A stretch of 64,000 bases of DNA. It comes from Filobasidium wieringae. Lineage: Eukaryota; Basidiomycota; Tremellomycetes; Filobasidiales; Filobasidiaceae. The notes under the pieces were generated by a model. That model saw nothing but the letters and a program-made list of their open reading frames with translations, did no database searches and had not been told where the DNA came from. This document shows, in pieces, positions 11,205-23,372 of this stretch. The position numbers were made by a program, and so were the translations under genes. Numbering within the stretch: the first letter of the stretch is position 1; every line of letters starts with the position of its first letter. The stretch covers positions 868,001 to 932,000 of the forward strand of contig BCIV01000008.1 of assembly GCA_001600055.1 (NCBI GenBank). The letters are read 5' to 3'.

Positions 11205-13709
11205 TCATACTCTTTTGGTCCTGTACAAGAGGATGTAGGCGGTGGAATCCTCTCCACCTCCGTCGAGAGAGGTGATCTTGCTCATAGGCACGGTCGAGAC
11301 CTTGTCATCTGGTATCCGATAGGTCACGATCAGCATAATATCAGACGTAGACAGCGCTTATATCACGTACCGTCGAATTTCCACCAGTCTTCCTCACCAG
11401 GAATACCATTCTCATCAGTAGGTTGTCGGGTCCATCCAATGTAATGACCGGATTCTGCTGTGCTACCCTTGTGCGTCACGATAGCTATGAACCAGTGCCT
11501 GATCAGCGTTTGCGATCTTTCGTTCCGACGCTTATATTGACTCACCACACAACTCGTATAGACCAGACTGATTGGATCCCTTCTCGACCCCACCACCCTG
11601 GGCTCGAATGAGCTCTTTGACCTGTTCCCTTTCCTTCTTCCTCTCATCCTCCTCGCTGATCGGATCAGTCTGCATAGCTTCGCCCGCCTCTTCAGTCGGC
11701 GCAGCATCGGTGGAAGGGCCAGCTTCCAAAGGTTCTATCGAAGCTGAAGTGCTTCCGGCAGTAGGAGCAGCGCGGCTGATGTTATTCTTCTGCTTCTTTC
11801 GCAGCTTGGCACGGTCGACTCGAGCCTTGTCGATGTTCTTCAAAGCCATGTTCACAGGTCGGAACTTGGCTTTCAGATCGTCAGTCAACTGGAAGTATCG
11901 GTCGTGGGGATATGAGTAATCAAACCCAATTAAGCTATAGCTCGGTGGAGGCTTACCAACTCAGACACATCCAACTCGATAGGGAATTTCACTTTTCGCA
12001 TGATCTTGGCTTTTTGACGCGTGTCAGCTCTCCAGTAGAACCTGACCATATCTATGAATCGAATGAGAATCAGTACGAGATCGAAGATTGTCTCAAAAGG
12101 GTAGACATGTACTCACGGACGGTAAGGTTCTCAGGTAGACGAGCTAGACGAGAAGTTCTGAAGTACAATAGCCCTCAGCGACGTTCACGATCTGACCCGT
12201 ACGAAATGCACTTACTGTGTGTAAACGGCAGTCCTGCCCAAAGTCTCCGAAGTCTTCTCGATCTTCTGATCGAAACTCTTTTCATCGATCAGACCGGGTC
12301 AATCAGTCTGCGATTCCGAGCCTAGCACAGGAATCGGTCAAAACTCACCTCCTTGATCCCAGCCATCATATAGTTTGTGCTCGAGTTGATGTTACAATCC
12401 AACTTGAAAGCCTTGTCGATCTTGACTGTCTGAGTCTCCTCTGGTGCTTCGTCGCATTTCATACTGTCTCACGATGAAACAGTTAAATCATTGAATCGAG
12501 GTAGGCGGGAGAAAAGGAATATGAGCTTACGTTTGTTGAAGATCTAGAGCGAAGTGGTCCTCGATGAAAGACCCTCGGCTGGAAGAATCGCCGCTAACGG
12601 TCTTTAAGGAATTGTTGAGAGATGCCAAAGTCTTGATCCACATCTCGTCAGCATCTACAAAACACCCCTGGTCAGCTCATCCTATGCGTTCCAATCCCAT
12701 AGACTACAAGACTAACCTTGCTGCAAGTACCCTCCTTGAGGACCCTGTTCCGCAAATTGAGGTGAAACCTGCCTAAGGGTGTTCAAGAACGCAAAAGGCG
12801 GTACGGCCTGAGTCGTACTCCCCATCCCCTTGTACAGCAATTTCAATTGATTCGTCAACCTCGCATCCTGTCCCTCCGTATCGGAGAATGGGTTGGAAGC
12901 GGGGGGCTTGTAAGCGTCGAGAGCGGTCTGAAGCTCGGGGATGGATCGAAGGGCTTGGAGGGAGGCGTTCATGTAACAGGTGTTTCCTAGGTTAGTAAGA
13001 CCTGGAGGTTGTTGGTTCTGCATGAGGAAGGGAGAAAACAACGGGTCAGTTCTGCATGCGAGAACAGACATAGGTAACGGAGCCAAGACTGACCAGGCCG
13101 GCAAGATCAGAGTCGTCCATATCCTCCAAGAAAGTGATTTTTGCTGCTGGTGCTTCAGGAAGGGGACCAGCCGTTCCGATGACCTAAAACGCCCGAGAAC
13201 AAGCTTCAGATATAGATCTCAGTCATGATCTCGTTGTGATATTACTGACAGTGATGAGTTGGCCCTATCGACGTGAGTTGTTCTGATTAGTCATAGTGAT
13301 CGAAAACGTTTGTGGCGGATGTGCATACCTCTTTTACAGCGAGCTTGCTAAGATCGGCATCATCCTGGATACATTTGAGGTTAAGGCTTCTGTTTCATAA
13401 ATATTTGTGCTGTTCCGATCATACTTACCTTGAGGATACCACCCTTCACCATTACCTTCATTCGGTCTGAAGAACGCTCATGCCATGAAATTAGCTAACA
13501 GCACGTCGCGATTCTGATATCTGACTCACCGACAGGTACTCCAGTCACCTGATAGATGCTCTCCTTGAACGCTTTCGCATCCCCGACAGGGTTAAAATCT
13601 ACCTTGTGCTGTTTGCCTGCATGTTTGATCTCGACTGTTGCATCCAGCAGTCAGCAGGCTCGATCAATGTTGATCAGATACAGGAGGGTGACTGACCTGT
13701 AAAAGGCAT
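11205..13709 (-). CDS. UBP6: Ubiquitin C-terminal hydrolase UBP6/USP14, proteasome-associated
   Basis: A cysteine deubiquitinase that docks on the proteasome base through an N-terminal ubiquitin-like domain and trims ubiquitin chains from substrates. The spliced protein starts MPFTVEIKHAGKQHKVD (ubiquitin-like domain to about residue 75), then a linker with FLEDMDD, then the catalytic domain: GLTNLGNTCYMNASLQALR with the nucleophilic Cys in NTCYMN, the QDA and FAFLNTLRQ-SPQFAEQG region, and near the end GHYIGWTRQP with the active-site His, EEDWWKFDDDKVS, and the final YILLYR strand. Twelve or more short introns are seen, including an intron after the fourth codon, so the first coding exon is only 13 nt. 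Length about 500 residues fits the family. Confidence 0.93.
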
Positions 13710-14083
13710 CTTCTTTATGGCTGTATCTTGAGACTCCTGACGTTTCGCTGCAGATCTGTATGGTGAGGATGTAGAGATATGCTCGATTTTGGATAAGATG
13801 AAGTCACCGTACCCATAGACGCTGACGATGTCTGGTTACCTAATCCACATCACGTGACCGTTATTTTGTTTGGTGTCTCACATATCTCACTTTGTGGTGT
13901 TTCATCATTTCCACAACTACGCAAAAAGCTTTTTTGTTCTTCGTGACGACTGCCAGCGCATCTTCACACATCGCCCCATCATCCATATCATTCTCATTCA
14001 CCGTCCGACGCTAATCTACTATACGCCCCTATAAACCAGGAATCACCTCCTCCGAAGCGTAGCCAGCAATCTCGGAAGCTAAA

Positions 14084-15073
14084 ATGAACTCCTGCTGGTG
14101 TTCCGACCGATACTTTGCAACGAAAGAAGCCTATTGGCAACATAGGAATGACGCTAAAATCCATGAGTGGGATTGCGATGATTGCGACGAACATTACGAT
14201 CGCGAAGGATGGGCGGACCACTGCGAACGCGTTCACGAGACCCGGTTCTGCGTCTGGTGCGAAGCTCTCTTCGATGACGATGATGAACTGAGGGACCACG
14301 ACCAGGAAGAACATGACTTTCACCACTGCAAGCTGCAGTTCGCTACCAAAGTCGATTATGACGACCACTGTGAGGCCTTACATGACACCCAGTTCTGCGT
14401 CTTTTGCAAAGTTTTCTTCGACGACGAACAAGAAATGTGGGATCACGACGATGATGAACACGATTTCCATCATTGCGATGAGCAGTTCGCGAACGAATCC
14501 AATTACGCCCGCCATTGTAATGACGAACACTGGTGGTGCAGAATACATGACCGCTGTTTCGATTCACAGCACAATCTTCGAGCGCACCTTAACTCGTCAG
14601 CCCACTTGGTCAGAGATAAGGAATGCGATTTCTGCTATTGCCGATTCCTTACCGAGGCGGCTATCATTCAGCATATGGAATCTGGAGCTTGTGTGGGTGG
14701 ACCGGATCGTAGGCAAATTGACAGGTACATCGATCGAGTCAATCCAGACATCGTCAATAGACCTCACGGGTACTCTTCACTTGAGGACGACCTTCCTATC
14801 TTTTCGGTCACCAAAAGGTCCTGGTCTGGAACGGGTTATGCATGCTATTTCTGCCCCAAGTCATTTGATCACCTCAACCAACTCGATCAACACATAAATT
14901 CACCCAAGCACACCAAACGCGACCAGAAACTCTACGCTTGCCCTCTCCCTTCTTGTACACGACAATTCCAGACCCTCAGCGGATTGGTGCAGCACGCTGA
15001 GATGAGCGGGTGCCCCATAGGACGAGTAAGGGATATTAGATGGAATGCTGGTATACCGCTCGTTCGACGTTAA
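14084..15073 (+). CDS. Acidic multi-C2H2 zinc-finger protein, intronless
   Basis: A 329-residue open frame without introns. It contains about eight C2H2-like units, many in the fungal form CxxC...H-x(3-5)-H or degenerate versions. Residues 50-150 hold two near-tandem copies of a unit of about 45 residues (FCVWCEALFDDDDEL...HDFHHC and FCVFCKVFFDDEQEM...HDFHHC), very rich in Asp, Glu and His. The C-terminal part has more standard fingers (CDFCYCRF...H, CYFCPKSF...H-INSPKH, CPLPSCTRQF...H). Proteins of this layout are common in fungi and usually unnamed; nucleic-acid or metal binding is inferred only. It is divergent from UBP6 (375 bp apart). Lack of introns is unusual next to its intron-dense neighbours. 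Confidence 0.8.
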   Translation: MNSCWCSDRYFATKEAYWQHRNDAKIHEWDCDDCDEHYDREGWADHCERVHETRFCVWCEALFDDDDELRDHDQEEHDFHHCKLQFATKVDYDDHCEALHDTQFCVFCKVFFDDEQEMWDHDDDEHDFHHCDEQFANESNYARHCNDEHWWCRIHDRCFDSQHNLRAHLNSSAHLVRDKECDFCYCRFLTEAAIIQHMESGACVGGPDRRQIDRYIDRVNPDIVNRPHGYSSLEDDLPIFSVTKRSWSGTGYACYFCPKSFDHLNQLDQHINSPKHTKRDQKLYACPLPSCTRQFQTLSGLVQHAEMSGCPIGRVRDIRWNAGIPLVRR

Positions 15074-15353
15074 AAGCGGAAAGAAGCGGTCCTTGCAATA
15101 TACATACGTGGCGATACCCTTACTGCGGAACACGTACAACTCAAAAACTTAAGATTAACGGAAGGTGTATTTATGGAATTCAGGAGCAAGGCACGCCTGA
15201 AGATAATAGGCCAGATAAGATGCTGGACGAGATCAAGAACAAACAATATGGAAGGGTCTCGGGATTTTTACGCTTGTAAGGCTGGGATAGGCCGACTAGG
15301 CCTATGTGATATGTAATCATCTGAAAATGACTTCAGTAATTACGAAGGAGGAA

Positions 15354-18300
15354 CTACAAGGTAGAGCAAATTTTACGAGAGACGGGCAATAGAATACCTA
15401 GAGATATAGTTTCCTTGTCAAATGGTACAGATCTAAGCAAAAATGAAAAACGATTACAAGTCCGCAACCTCTCTATTGTAAAGCTTTTGGGATATCGATC
15501 ACTATACGCAGGACGAATTGAATCAGCGAGCTGCTCGCCCGAAACAGTCACAGATTTGTACTCACTATGACCCATCCGTTCGACCTTTGTCTTCAAGTAG
15601 CGCTCCAACTCCGGTCCCCTCGCGGCTCCACCTCCGATAAGCGTGGCCCCACCTCTACGATCCTTCCACTGTTCGTACTCTGCCTCTTCCTCGTCCTCCG
15701 GGTCGTCACTCCCCTCGTCCATGCTAGAGAACCTTTCCTGGGATTGAGAGAGCACGTCCCCCATGATCGCGTCCCTCACTAAACTACCGCCTCCTCCGTG
15801 TTTCCTACGTCTACCCATCTTCCCCGCTTTGGACGATTTCGACTTCCATCCTCGAGGAACCATCCCTACCCTCTCACTGACGTGGATCCCCTCCTTGGCC
15901 AAACCCTGCATCTTCTCCGGGTTATTGGTGAGTAACCTGATCTTGTTCTTCTCATCACCACCCAACCCTAGATCGCGGAGGATTTCAGCGGCGATATCGT
16001 ACTTCCTCTCATCGGCACCGTGACCGAGCAGGATGTTGGCGGAGACGGTATCGTGTCCTAAATCCTGGAGGTTGTACGCTCTGATCTTTTCCAAAAGTCC
16101 GATCCCTCTGCCTTCTTGACGTAGGTAGACGATGACGCCTCGACCGGGGAGGAACGTTTTGTGTCTTTTCGCTTGACCCGTTGAGCGGCCGTCTCGCTGT
16201 TCCGTTGGAGAGACGTGACCGGGAGATCGGGATGATGCACGGGTGGAGACGGCAGCGGTGACGAATCCGGTAGTATTCATGCCCCCCTCACCCTCGGCGG
16301 CGCCGGCAGTGACGCTAACTCGATCCAGATCGACATCGTCCATATCGAGTTCCATATCCCCCGCCATCTCTTCCTCCCCCTCGATCCGATCTTCCACGCT
16401 CCTCAACGCCTCGCTGAGATCCCCGATCCCCACGCCCGCCCCAGTCGAGGGAACGGAAGAGATTTCCCTCAACTTGACAATCTGATCCTCGCATATCTGC
16501 CTCAACGCCTCGTCCAACTGTTCCCCACAATCACAACGCATAGACCCGATGGTTTCACCGGTATAACATTCCGAATGGATCCTGACCAAAGGATCCACAT
16601 CGTCTTCCCTCAACGCGTCCAGCGCGTCCGAATTCAAATCCAGATCCACATCCGTCCCCTCGCCCTCACCCTGACCGAACCGGGATTGCCCAAACCTCAA
16701 CCCTCCTTCCTCCGGCCGACTCCCCCTCCCCCCCTCAGAAGTCAACCTCCCCGTGTAAGCCCCCCTGACGAGCCGTTCCATCTCCGTCTCCCCCTCCTTC
16801 CAAACGGCATCCAACGTTTTACTCCTGATCGGTCTCCTGGAACTCAAAACGGCCCGTGCGGCTCGGTCCTTCCCGTTCCCCCCAACCGTTTGGAGGATTA
16901 GGTGTGGATCGAGTTGGATCGGATCGATCACGATGGCCAGATGTTCTTTCTCATCGTGATTATTCTTGTAGAGATGAAGGAATATCTCTCCGTGCGGAGT
17001 GGGAACTCTTGTTCGAGCTTTACATTGGATTTGTAATTCCGGTAACGCGTGATCGGGATGTGCGCCCTGTCCCAGACCTTGACCATGGCTTTGACCTTGA
17101 CTTTGACCTTGACTTTGACTCTGACCCTGACCGATCGACCGGGACCTCGACCCCGACCTCCTCCCCACCTGCCCGCCCATACTACCCATCCCCACGCTCC
17201 CCATACTTCCAGTCAAATACCTCCCCGTGGAATTCGGCGGTGAAGTGGATAGCTGAGCGGTTATCTGTCCAGGGTCCATGCTCATCCTTCTTCTCCCGAA
17301 TTTTCCTGGGCCGCTGGTCGTGTTGTTCGAGGTCGGGTTCGTGTTCGTAGGGGTTGCGGATGCGGATTTGGGCACGGGTACCCCGCTGACCGACGTGGTA
17401 GTCGGACCGGGAGGGGAAGAAACGCTCGTCCTTCCAGTCCCAGGAGAAAGAGAGGCGGATGTGTTCTCCCCGTTCCCCTCTCTTCCCTCTTTGCCCTCGA
17501 CCGTCCCAGAACTTGATGAGGTTTGTTCATGCGGATTTAGGGTAGTGTGATCTTCCATGATAGTCCCCATCCCCGTCCCATTCGAATTCCCGTTCCCATT
17601 CGATTTCCCATTGCCGTTCCCACCGAGTTCCAAAAGCCTCAACCTCTCCCTCCTCGGAGCTTGTAACGATCTCATCCCCAACTTACTGATCCGGCTAGAA
17701 CTCGGGACTTGGGTCGGGGCCTGATTTGGTCCTTGGTTGGAGGTTTGGGTACTAGATGAACGTTGACCGTGACCCGATTGGGGGTGGGAAGACTGGGACT
17801 GAGAGTGGGAGTGGGAGGAAGAGGGGAGAAGAGGGAGATGAGTATCGCTCGTCGTATAACTCCCTGGGAGTCTTTTGGGGAGACCTATTCGTCATGAATC
17901 AGATGAATCGGACGTATCAACACCCTGACCTGACCTGATCGACAAGAGAGAAGAAAGAAAAGACGAGCCAGGACGCACTCTGAAACTCATGACCGAAATG
18001 GTTCCTAGTAGCCAAGGGAGCGGAACCTTCGATGACGGCGCTGATGAGGAGAGGATCTAGCGGTTGATCTCTCCGTTTATAGTTATCCTTCTTCGCTGGT
18101 TCTGCCGGGGTCGTGGGTTGATGGGAATGAACGGGGACGGGGGCGGAGGGGGACCTCCGTTTGGTCGGGTTCGAAGGGGAAGTGAGGAAATCGAGTATGG
18201 CCAGGTCAGAAGGGGTTATCTGATGCCCCGTTGAAGCGTTTGTCATGGTGTTGGACGTTGACGGAGATGGGCGAGGACGATATCGGGTTCGTTCTGACGG

Positions 18301-18453
18301 GATTTCACCGCTCTTTTCGTTCGTCATGATAAAAGACGTCTCCGGATTGTATTTGGACGTCGATCGGTGGTGATTTGAAGCTGATTTGAGACGATTTCGA
18401 CGGTTCGAATTGGAGTTTGAAACCAGGAAATCGTTGTTTCTCATGGTTCTCAT
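15354..18453 (-). CDS. RIB1: GTP cyclohydrolase II with large N-terminal extension and internal insertions
   Basis: Catalyses the first step of riboflavin synthesis, opening GTP to 2,5-diamino-6-ribosylamino-pyrimidinone phosphate. Two exons (17979-18453 and 15354-17884, one 94-nt intron) give about 1001 residues against 200-420 usual. Visible motifs: [18 protein letters not shown] with the three zinc Cys, [52 protein letters not shown] and [11 protein letters not shown]. About 114 residues of acidic low-complexity sequence separate the zinc site from [10 protein letters not shown], and about 74 separate the VPRGWK segment from YLKTK. The first 300 or so residues are Ser/Gly/Gln-rich and probably disordered. 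The ATG at 18453 is the outermost in frame; MTNEKS (18327) is an alternative. It shares a 194-bp promoter with VMA1. Confidence 0.9.
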
Positions 18454-18647
18454 GCTGAGTAACGCATGCTCACTCGCTGTGATAACGCATAACTTTCATG
18501 CGTTATTGACCGCACGGTCCACGGGAAGACTCAGGACTTGTCAATGGGAACGATGATGCGATGATGAGATCAGATTCAGTTTCAACGCTTTCAACGACAT
18601 TTCAACGACATTTCAGCGACTTTTCACATTCAAATACAACTGACAAC
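18454..18647. promoter_or_regulatory. 194-bp bidirectional promoter between RIB1 and VMA1
   Basis: The two divergent start codons are at 18453 (minus) and 18648 (plus). The interval holds an inverted pair of GCATGCTCACT/AACGCAT-type words near 18470-18505 (ATAACGCATAACTTTCATGCGTTAT, partial dyad around 18481-18505) and a run of CAACGACATTTCA repeats (18590-18620) before the VMA1 start. Transcription factor identity is not clear. Confidence 0.4.
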
Positions 18648-21600
18648 ATGGTAAGTACACTGGTGTCAACGCTGATGATGGCGAGGAGGAGGAATCGCGC
18701 TGATCCCATCTCCCACCGTCATTCCCATTCATCATTCACCTCGTCCGCACGCTCATAATCCCACCACTTACGGACAGGCTGGAGCAATGGAAAACGCAAA
18801 GAAGGATCTTCCCAAGGCAAGTCCCGCCCTCTCTCTCTCTCTCTCTATCTCTTACCTCCCAAACTGAACCTCGAACGACGTCCCGCAGATCCGTGACGAA
18901 CACCGTGAATCGCAATTCGGTTTGGTCCACGGTGTCTCCGGTCCAGTCGTCATCGCCTCCCAAATGCGCGGAGCGTCGATGTACGAACTGGTCCGTGTGG
19001 GGCACGACGAGCTGGTCGGGGAGGTCATCAGGATCGATCAGGATAGATGCACCATTCAGGTTTACGAGGAGACTAGTGGGGTTACGATTGGGGATCCGGT
19101 GCTGAGGACGGGGAAACCGTTGAGTGTCGAGTTGGGACCGGGGTTGATGGGGAACATTTACGAGTGAGTGTCGAGCGAGCGGACCGAGCGACCGAGCGCA
19201 GCGATGGCGAGGTCGAGAGCGAAGAATGCGAGGTAGACTGGGTCGAGGCGAGAAGAGAAGAGAACTGACCAAACCTCTTTCTCTCACGACACAGCGGTAT
19301 CCAACGTCCCCTCAAAGCGATCCAAGAGAAATCTCAATCGATTTATATCCCTCGTGAGTCCAGCTCTCCGCCCTTCTCTTTGCTCTGCTCTTCTTCTCTC
19401 TTTCTCGTCTTCCCTCTCACCTTGCTCTTTTCCTCTGTCCTTCTCTCTTTGGTACTGATCAACCAACCCATATCGATCGTACAGGCGGAATCAACACCCA
19501 AGCCCTGAGTAGGGAATTGAAGTGGGATTTCAACCCGGGAAAGTATACCGTACGTAGGCTTTCCCTCTTCCTTTTCCTTTTCACGCCACGAACCAGTCGT
19601 GCTTATCGGGAGTCGTGCTCATTCAACCACGCTCGCTTGCACAGGTCGGGGATCACGTTTCCGGAGGAGACATCTTCGGTTCAGTCTACGAGAACTCGTT
19701 GGTCGATAACCATAAACTCATGATCGCGCCCAGGTTGATGGGGACCGTCACTTGGTTGGCCGAGAAGGGGAGTTATAATGTCGATGTGAGTACCCCCGTG
19801 TAATCGCGTACGTGGATCACAAGCTGATGGGACATTCCTTCCCCGACCCTCCCTTTGACTTTCCCTCCTGACCCGGTCTCCAGGACGTCGTATGCGAGAC
19901 GGAATTCCAAGGCGTAAAGACGAAACATACGATGATGCAACTCTGGCCCGTCCGAGCTCCTCGACCCGTCGCGGATAAACTCAAAGCGGATCAGCCCTTG
20001 TTCACCGGACAGAGGGTTTTGGATAGCTTGTTCCCTTGCGTTCAGGGCGGGACGACGGCCATTCCTGGTGCTTTTGGATGGTCAGTCTCTTCGAGTTTCC
20101 TCTTCCGCACCCATCCTTTCCATTGAGTTGGGAAAGAGGTACTGATCCTTGACTTCGAACGGCTATATACAGTGGAAAGACCGTCATCTCGCAGGCTCTC
20201 TCCAAGTTCTCCAACTCGGATATCATCATTTATGTCGGATGTGGGGAACGAGGGAATGAGATGGCAGAGGTCTTGATGGAGGTGAGTCAAGGGGGGTGTG
20301 GCGGTTTGGTTTGCGCTTGCTTGGATGTTGATCGGGTGGTCCCTTTGCGCCTCCCCGCAGTTCCCCGAATTGACTCTCGAACGTGACGGTCGTGAAGAAC
20401 CCATCATGAAACGTACCACCCTCGTCGCCAACACTTCCAACATGCCCGTGGCCGCTCGAGAAGCGTCCATCTACACCGGTATCACCCTCTCTGAATATTT
20501 CCGTGATCAAGGTCAGAACGTCTCCATGATGGCGGATTCCACTTCTCGTTGGGCCGAAGCGCTCAGAGAGATCTCCGGTCGTCTCGCCGAGATGCCCGCG
20601 GATTCGGGTTACCCGGCTTACTTGGGGGCCAAGTTGGCCAGTTTCTACGAGAGAGCGGGTAAGGTCAAGTGTATCGGGAACCCTTCCAGGGATGGAACCG
20701 TTTCCATCGTCGGAGCGTGAGTCGGCGTTGGTTCGTACTCGTGACGGGTCGGGATTGATCGAGATTGGTTCCTNCCCCCCCCCCCTCAGCGTCTCCCCCC
20801 CTGGTGGAGATTTCTCTGATCCCGTTACGACCGCCACTTTGGGAATCGTCTCTTGTTTGTGAGTGGGACGCCTTCTACTCGAAAGAGGATTCATACTGAC
20901 GAACGCGTTCACGTGCTCAGCTGGGGTCTTGATAAGAAGCTCGGTATGTTCGGAATGGTCAGACGGTTGGGAACATGACATTGACTGATGATCATTACTC
21001 ATCCGTCCACAGCTCAGAGGAAGCATTTCCCTTCGGTCAACTGGAAGTGAGTTGCCCTTTCTTCAACGTGCCTCCAGGTACCAATTCATCTGACCTACCT
21101 CGTTTTCACCAGCTTGTCCTACTCTAACAACCTCAAGGACTTGGAACCATTCTACGAGAAGAACCACCCCGGTTTCAACGACTCTCGTTCCGTCCTCAGG
21201 GAGATCTTGCAGCAGGACAACGAGTTGGCAGAGATCGTTCAGTTGGTCGGGAAGAGTGCTTTGGGAGAGGCCGACAAGGTCACCCTTGATGTCGCTACCA
21301 TGCTCAAGGTATGTTGTCGAAGTCCTCTTTCCCCGTCTCAATAGAGATTGACTCTCTCTTGCGATCCATAGGATGACTACCTCGCTCAGAACGGTTTGAG
21401 TGTTACCGAGAGGTAAGCGCCCGTACCGCATACCGATTCGAACTTCACCCTGACCCTCGCATCTTTCGTCAACAGGATGTGCCCCATGTACAAGACCGCT
21501 TTGATGGCCAACAACTTTGTATCCTTCTACAAGGCCGCTCTACGAGCCATCGACGCTGGATTGACGTACAACCAGATCAAGGAGGGAGCTTCCAACATCA

Positions 21601-21781
21601 TCTTCCGTTTGTCTCAGCAGAAATACGAGGTGCGTCGGCTTTCTTCCCCTCGGCTTTTTTTACTCGCGATTGACTCGAACATGTATCGTAGGAACCTTCG
21701 GACGGAGAGGAGGCCGTCTCTGCCAAGCTCAATCAGTTGACCAAGGACATCGAGACCACTCTGCGGGATTTGCAAGACTAG
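18648..21781 (+). CDS. VMA1: V-type H+-ATPase catalytic subunit A
   Basis: The catalytic A subunit of the V1 sector, which hydrolyses ATP to acidify vacuoles. The spliced protein of about 615 residues has the N-terminal barrel ([11 protein letters not shown]), the non-homologous insertion region ([10 protein letters not shown]), P-loop GAFGCGKT at 20060-20190, [11 protein letters not shown], the [18 protein letters not shown] catalytic stretch, [13 protein letters not shown] and a C-terminal helical domain ending LRDLQD. Thirteen or so introns are present; the first follows the ATG directly (first coding exon 3 nt), and one (18817-18888) has a GC-AG donor. No intein is present. The P-loop Cys codon is split by an intron (20081-20172). 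A single N lies in an intron at 20774. Confidence 0.97.
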
Positions 21782-22118
21782 AGAGAGAGACGGATCCTTA
21801 CCCTCCGTCTGCGCTTCTTTCTTAAATTAGACCTGTTTGTATCTCTTGTGTGTTTCATTTAAACTTGTTCGAATGCTATACCTTTCGGTTATCACATGAA
21901 TGTCTGCCTGAAAACGTTTGTTAGTTGCCGGTGATCGATCGTCGCTTTCGTCGTAATGATGACTCGTCGTTGTCGATGTCAGAGCGATCGACTTAGTCAT
22001 AGATTCTCCGGCTCGGAACTTTGCAAGGTCACGGGGTGGACAGTCATACTGATGATGGAACAGATAGACGGATCAAATGGGTGATGTACCTCTAACAACA
22101 AAGACGGTACAAGAGGGA

Positions 22119-22598
22119 TCAGGCCTTGACGGCTCCCCTACGCAGGTGAAGTTTACGCTTCTTGACACGGACTTTGCCGTCTCGAGGCTTTTCCGCGGCT
22201 GTCTTCTTCCCTTCGGTCTTCCCTTTACCCTTGCGACCCTTCTCCCGTTGAATCGTAACTTCGGCAACCTTCTTTCCAAGTTCTTCCAACTCGATCAACG
22301 CCGCAGCGTCGAGTAATTGCTGAATACAGTTATGGTAGAATTGTTCAGAGTATTCTTCCCCTGGTAGGGTACTGCGATCAGTTCTCTATATCGGTAGTGT
22401 TTACAATGACGGCATATAGGGAAAGAACCATTTAGGTCCTTCGGGAGTATCCCTAAGAACCTCCCGATAAGGCTGGAAAATAGTTAGGTTCTGCACTGTT
22501 GGTTGGATCGTTCATTGGGAATTTGTTTTGATGAGAACGAACGGAGGAACAGACTGAGCGAACTTATGTGATTGTTCGATGGAAGTGACTGATGACAT
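22119..22598 (-). CDS. Unknown small lysine-rich protein, family copy 1 (with introns)
   Basis: Function unknown. From the ATG at 22598 the model reads MSSVTSIEQSH, an intron using the CTAAC branch and TTTTCCAG acceptor (ending about 22466), PYREVLRDTPEGPKWFFPYMPS, a second very short intron of 33 nt (GTAAAC to GATCGCAG; a longer version from an upstream GT is also in frame), then GEEYSEQFYHNCIQQLLDAAALIELEEL and a basic tail KGRKGKGKTEGKK...KVRVKKRK ending AVKA. Total about 130 residues. Three other copies lie at 33.4, 41.4 and 50.1 kb; the core EYSEQFYHNC-QQLLDA-ALI is shared by all. The promoter region upstream to 22712 is shared with copy 3. The basic tail suggests nuclear or nucleic-acid association, an inference only. 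Confidence 0.5.
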
Positions 22599-22712
22599 CT
22601 TATGAGGTTGTCTGAAGGTTTGAAGTTTGAGTGTCTGAAGTGAAAGTGTACGAAGTATGAAGTAGCAAAGTAGTATGAAGTGATGGAGTGATGGGTGGTG
22701 GGTGATTGTATC
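22284..22712 (-). repeat. Duplicated segment shared with 41517-41857
   Basis: Plus-strand sequence from the core exon of copy 1 through its promoter matches 41517-41857 in the same orientation. About 85 bases around 22360-22443 (TCCCCTGGTAGGGTACTGC... to ...ATTTAGGTCCTT) look identical, and the promoter word GAAGTATGAAGTAGCAAAGTAGTATGAAG recurs at about 22652-22680 and 41792-41820. The copies differ mainly by an insertion of about 95 bases in copy 1 that corresponds to its first intron. Confidence 0.85.
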
Positions 22713-23372
22713 TGCGACGACCTCGGCATCCGCCATGTCGTGCGTACTACTAGCCGCCAGCTGCCGCCAGCGCGCCAGGTGGACCGGTACGTGCGATCGT
22801 GTAACTCGACTTACCAACAGAGCTGGGATAGCTCGATTATACATTGTGATACGGCCCGCAGAGGCCAATCTCATTCGGAGTGTTAGTTAGGTGTAGGGAT
22901 TCTGTATGAGAACGACGGCACGAGAAACGCAAGGTGTGGTCGACCTGAGAGTCGGTATCAGAATGTGTCGCGGTTCCTCGTCGTTTCTCGAAGCCAATAC
23001 TAAACACCGATCCAATGACCGGTCGAATCTATCCATCACCTAGGACGGCTTTCGTATCCCGACATGGACACAACTTGGAATGATAAAACGAAAGGAGTAC
23101 GTCTGAGTAGGATTGCAGACATTACGGTTATAGATCGGGAGATGAGTGAGACCAAGAAGCAGAGGATGCGCAAAATGCAGCCAAACTTGCTTGATATACT
23201 TTGGCCCGGAAGGTATGAACACCTTAGGATAATAGAATCAAGAACACAAGTTCAGTAATAGTAGCCTGATTCCTCGATATCGTTTCAAAGTAGTTCTCAA
23301 ACCGTCCATTAAATTCGTGAAACTGGATATGACATTCAATCGGAGTCACGCGCCTTAGCGCCTAAGTCACAA
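22713..23372. other. Intergenic stretch, no supported gene
   Basis: Holds two short frames on the plus strand (22695-22886 and 23064-23258) without splice continuity or family resemblance. 23064-23258 encodes 64 codons rich in charged residues and could be a small gene, but nothing supports it beyond openness. Confidence 0.3.

Noticed and set aside
20077..20180. An intein in VMA1
   Set aside because: The interval between the P-loop halves is only 92 bases with proper GT-AG borders, so it is a spliceosomal intron.
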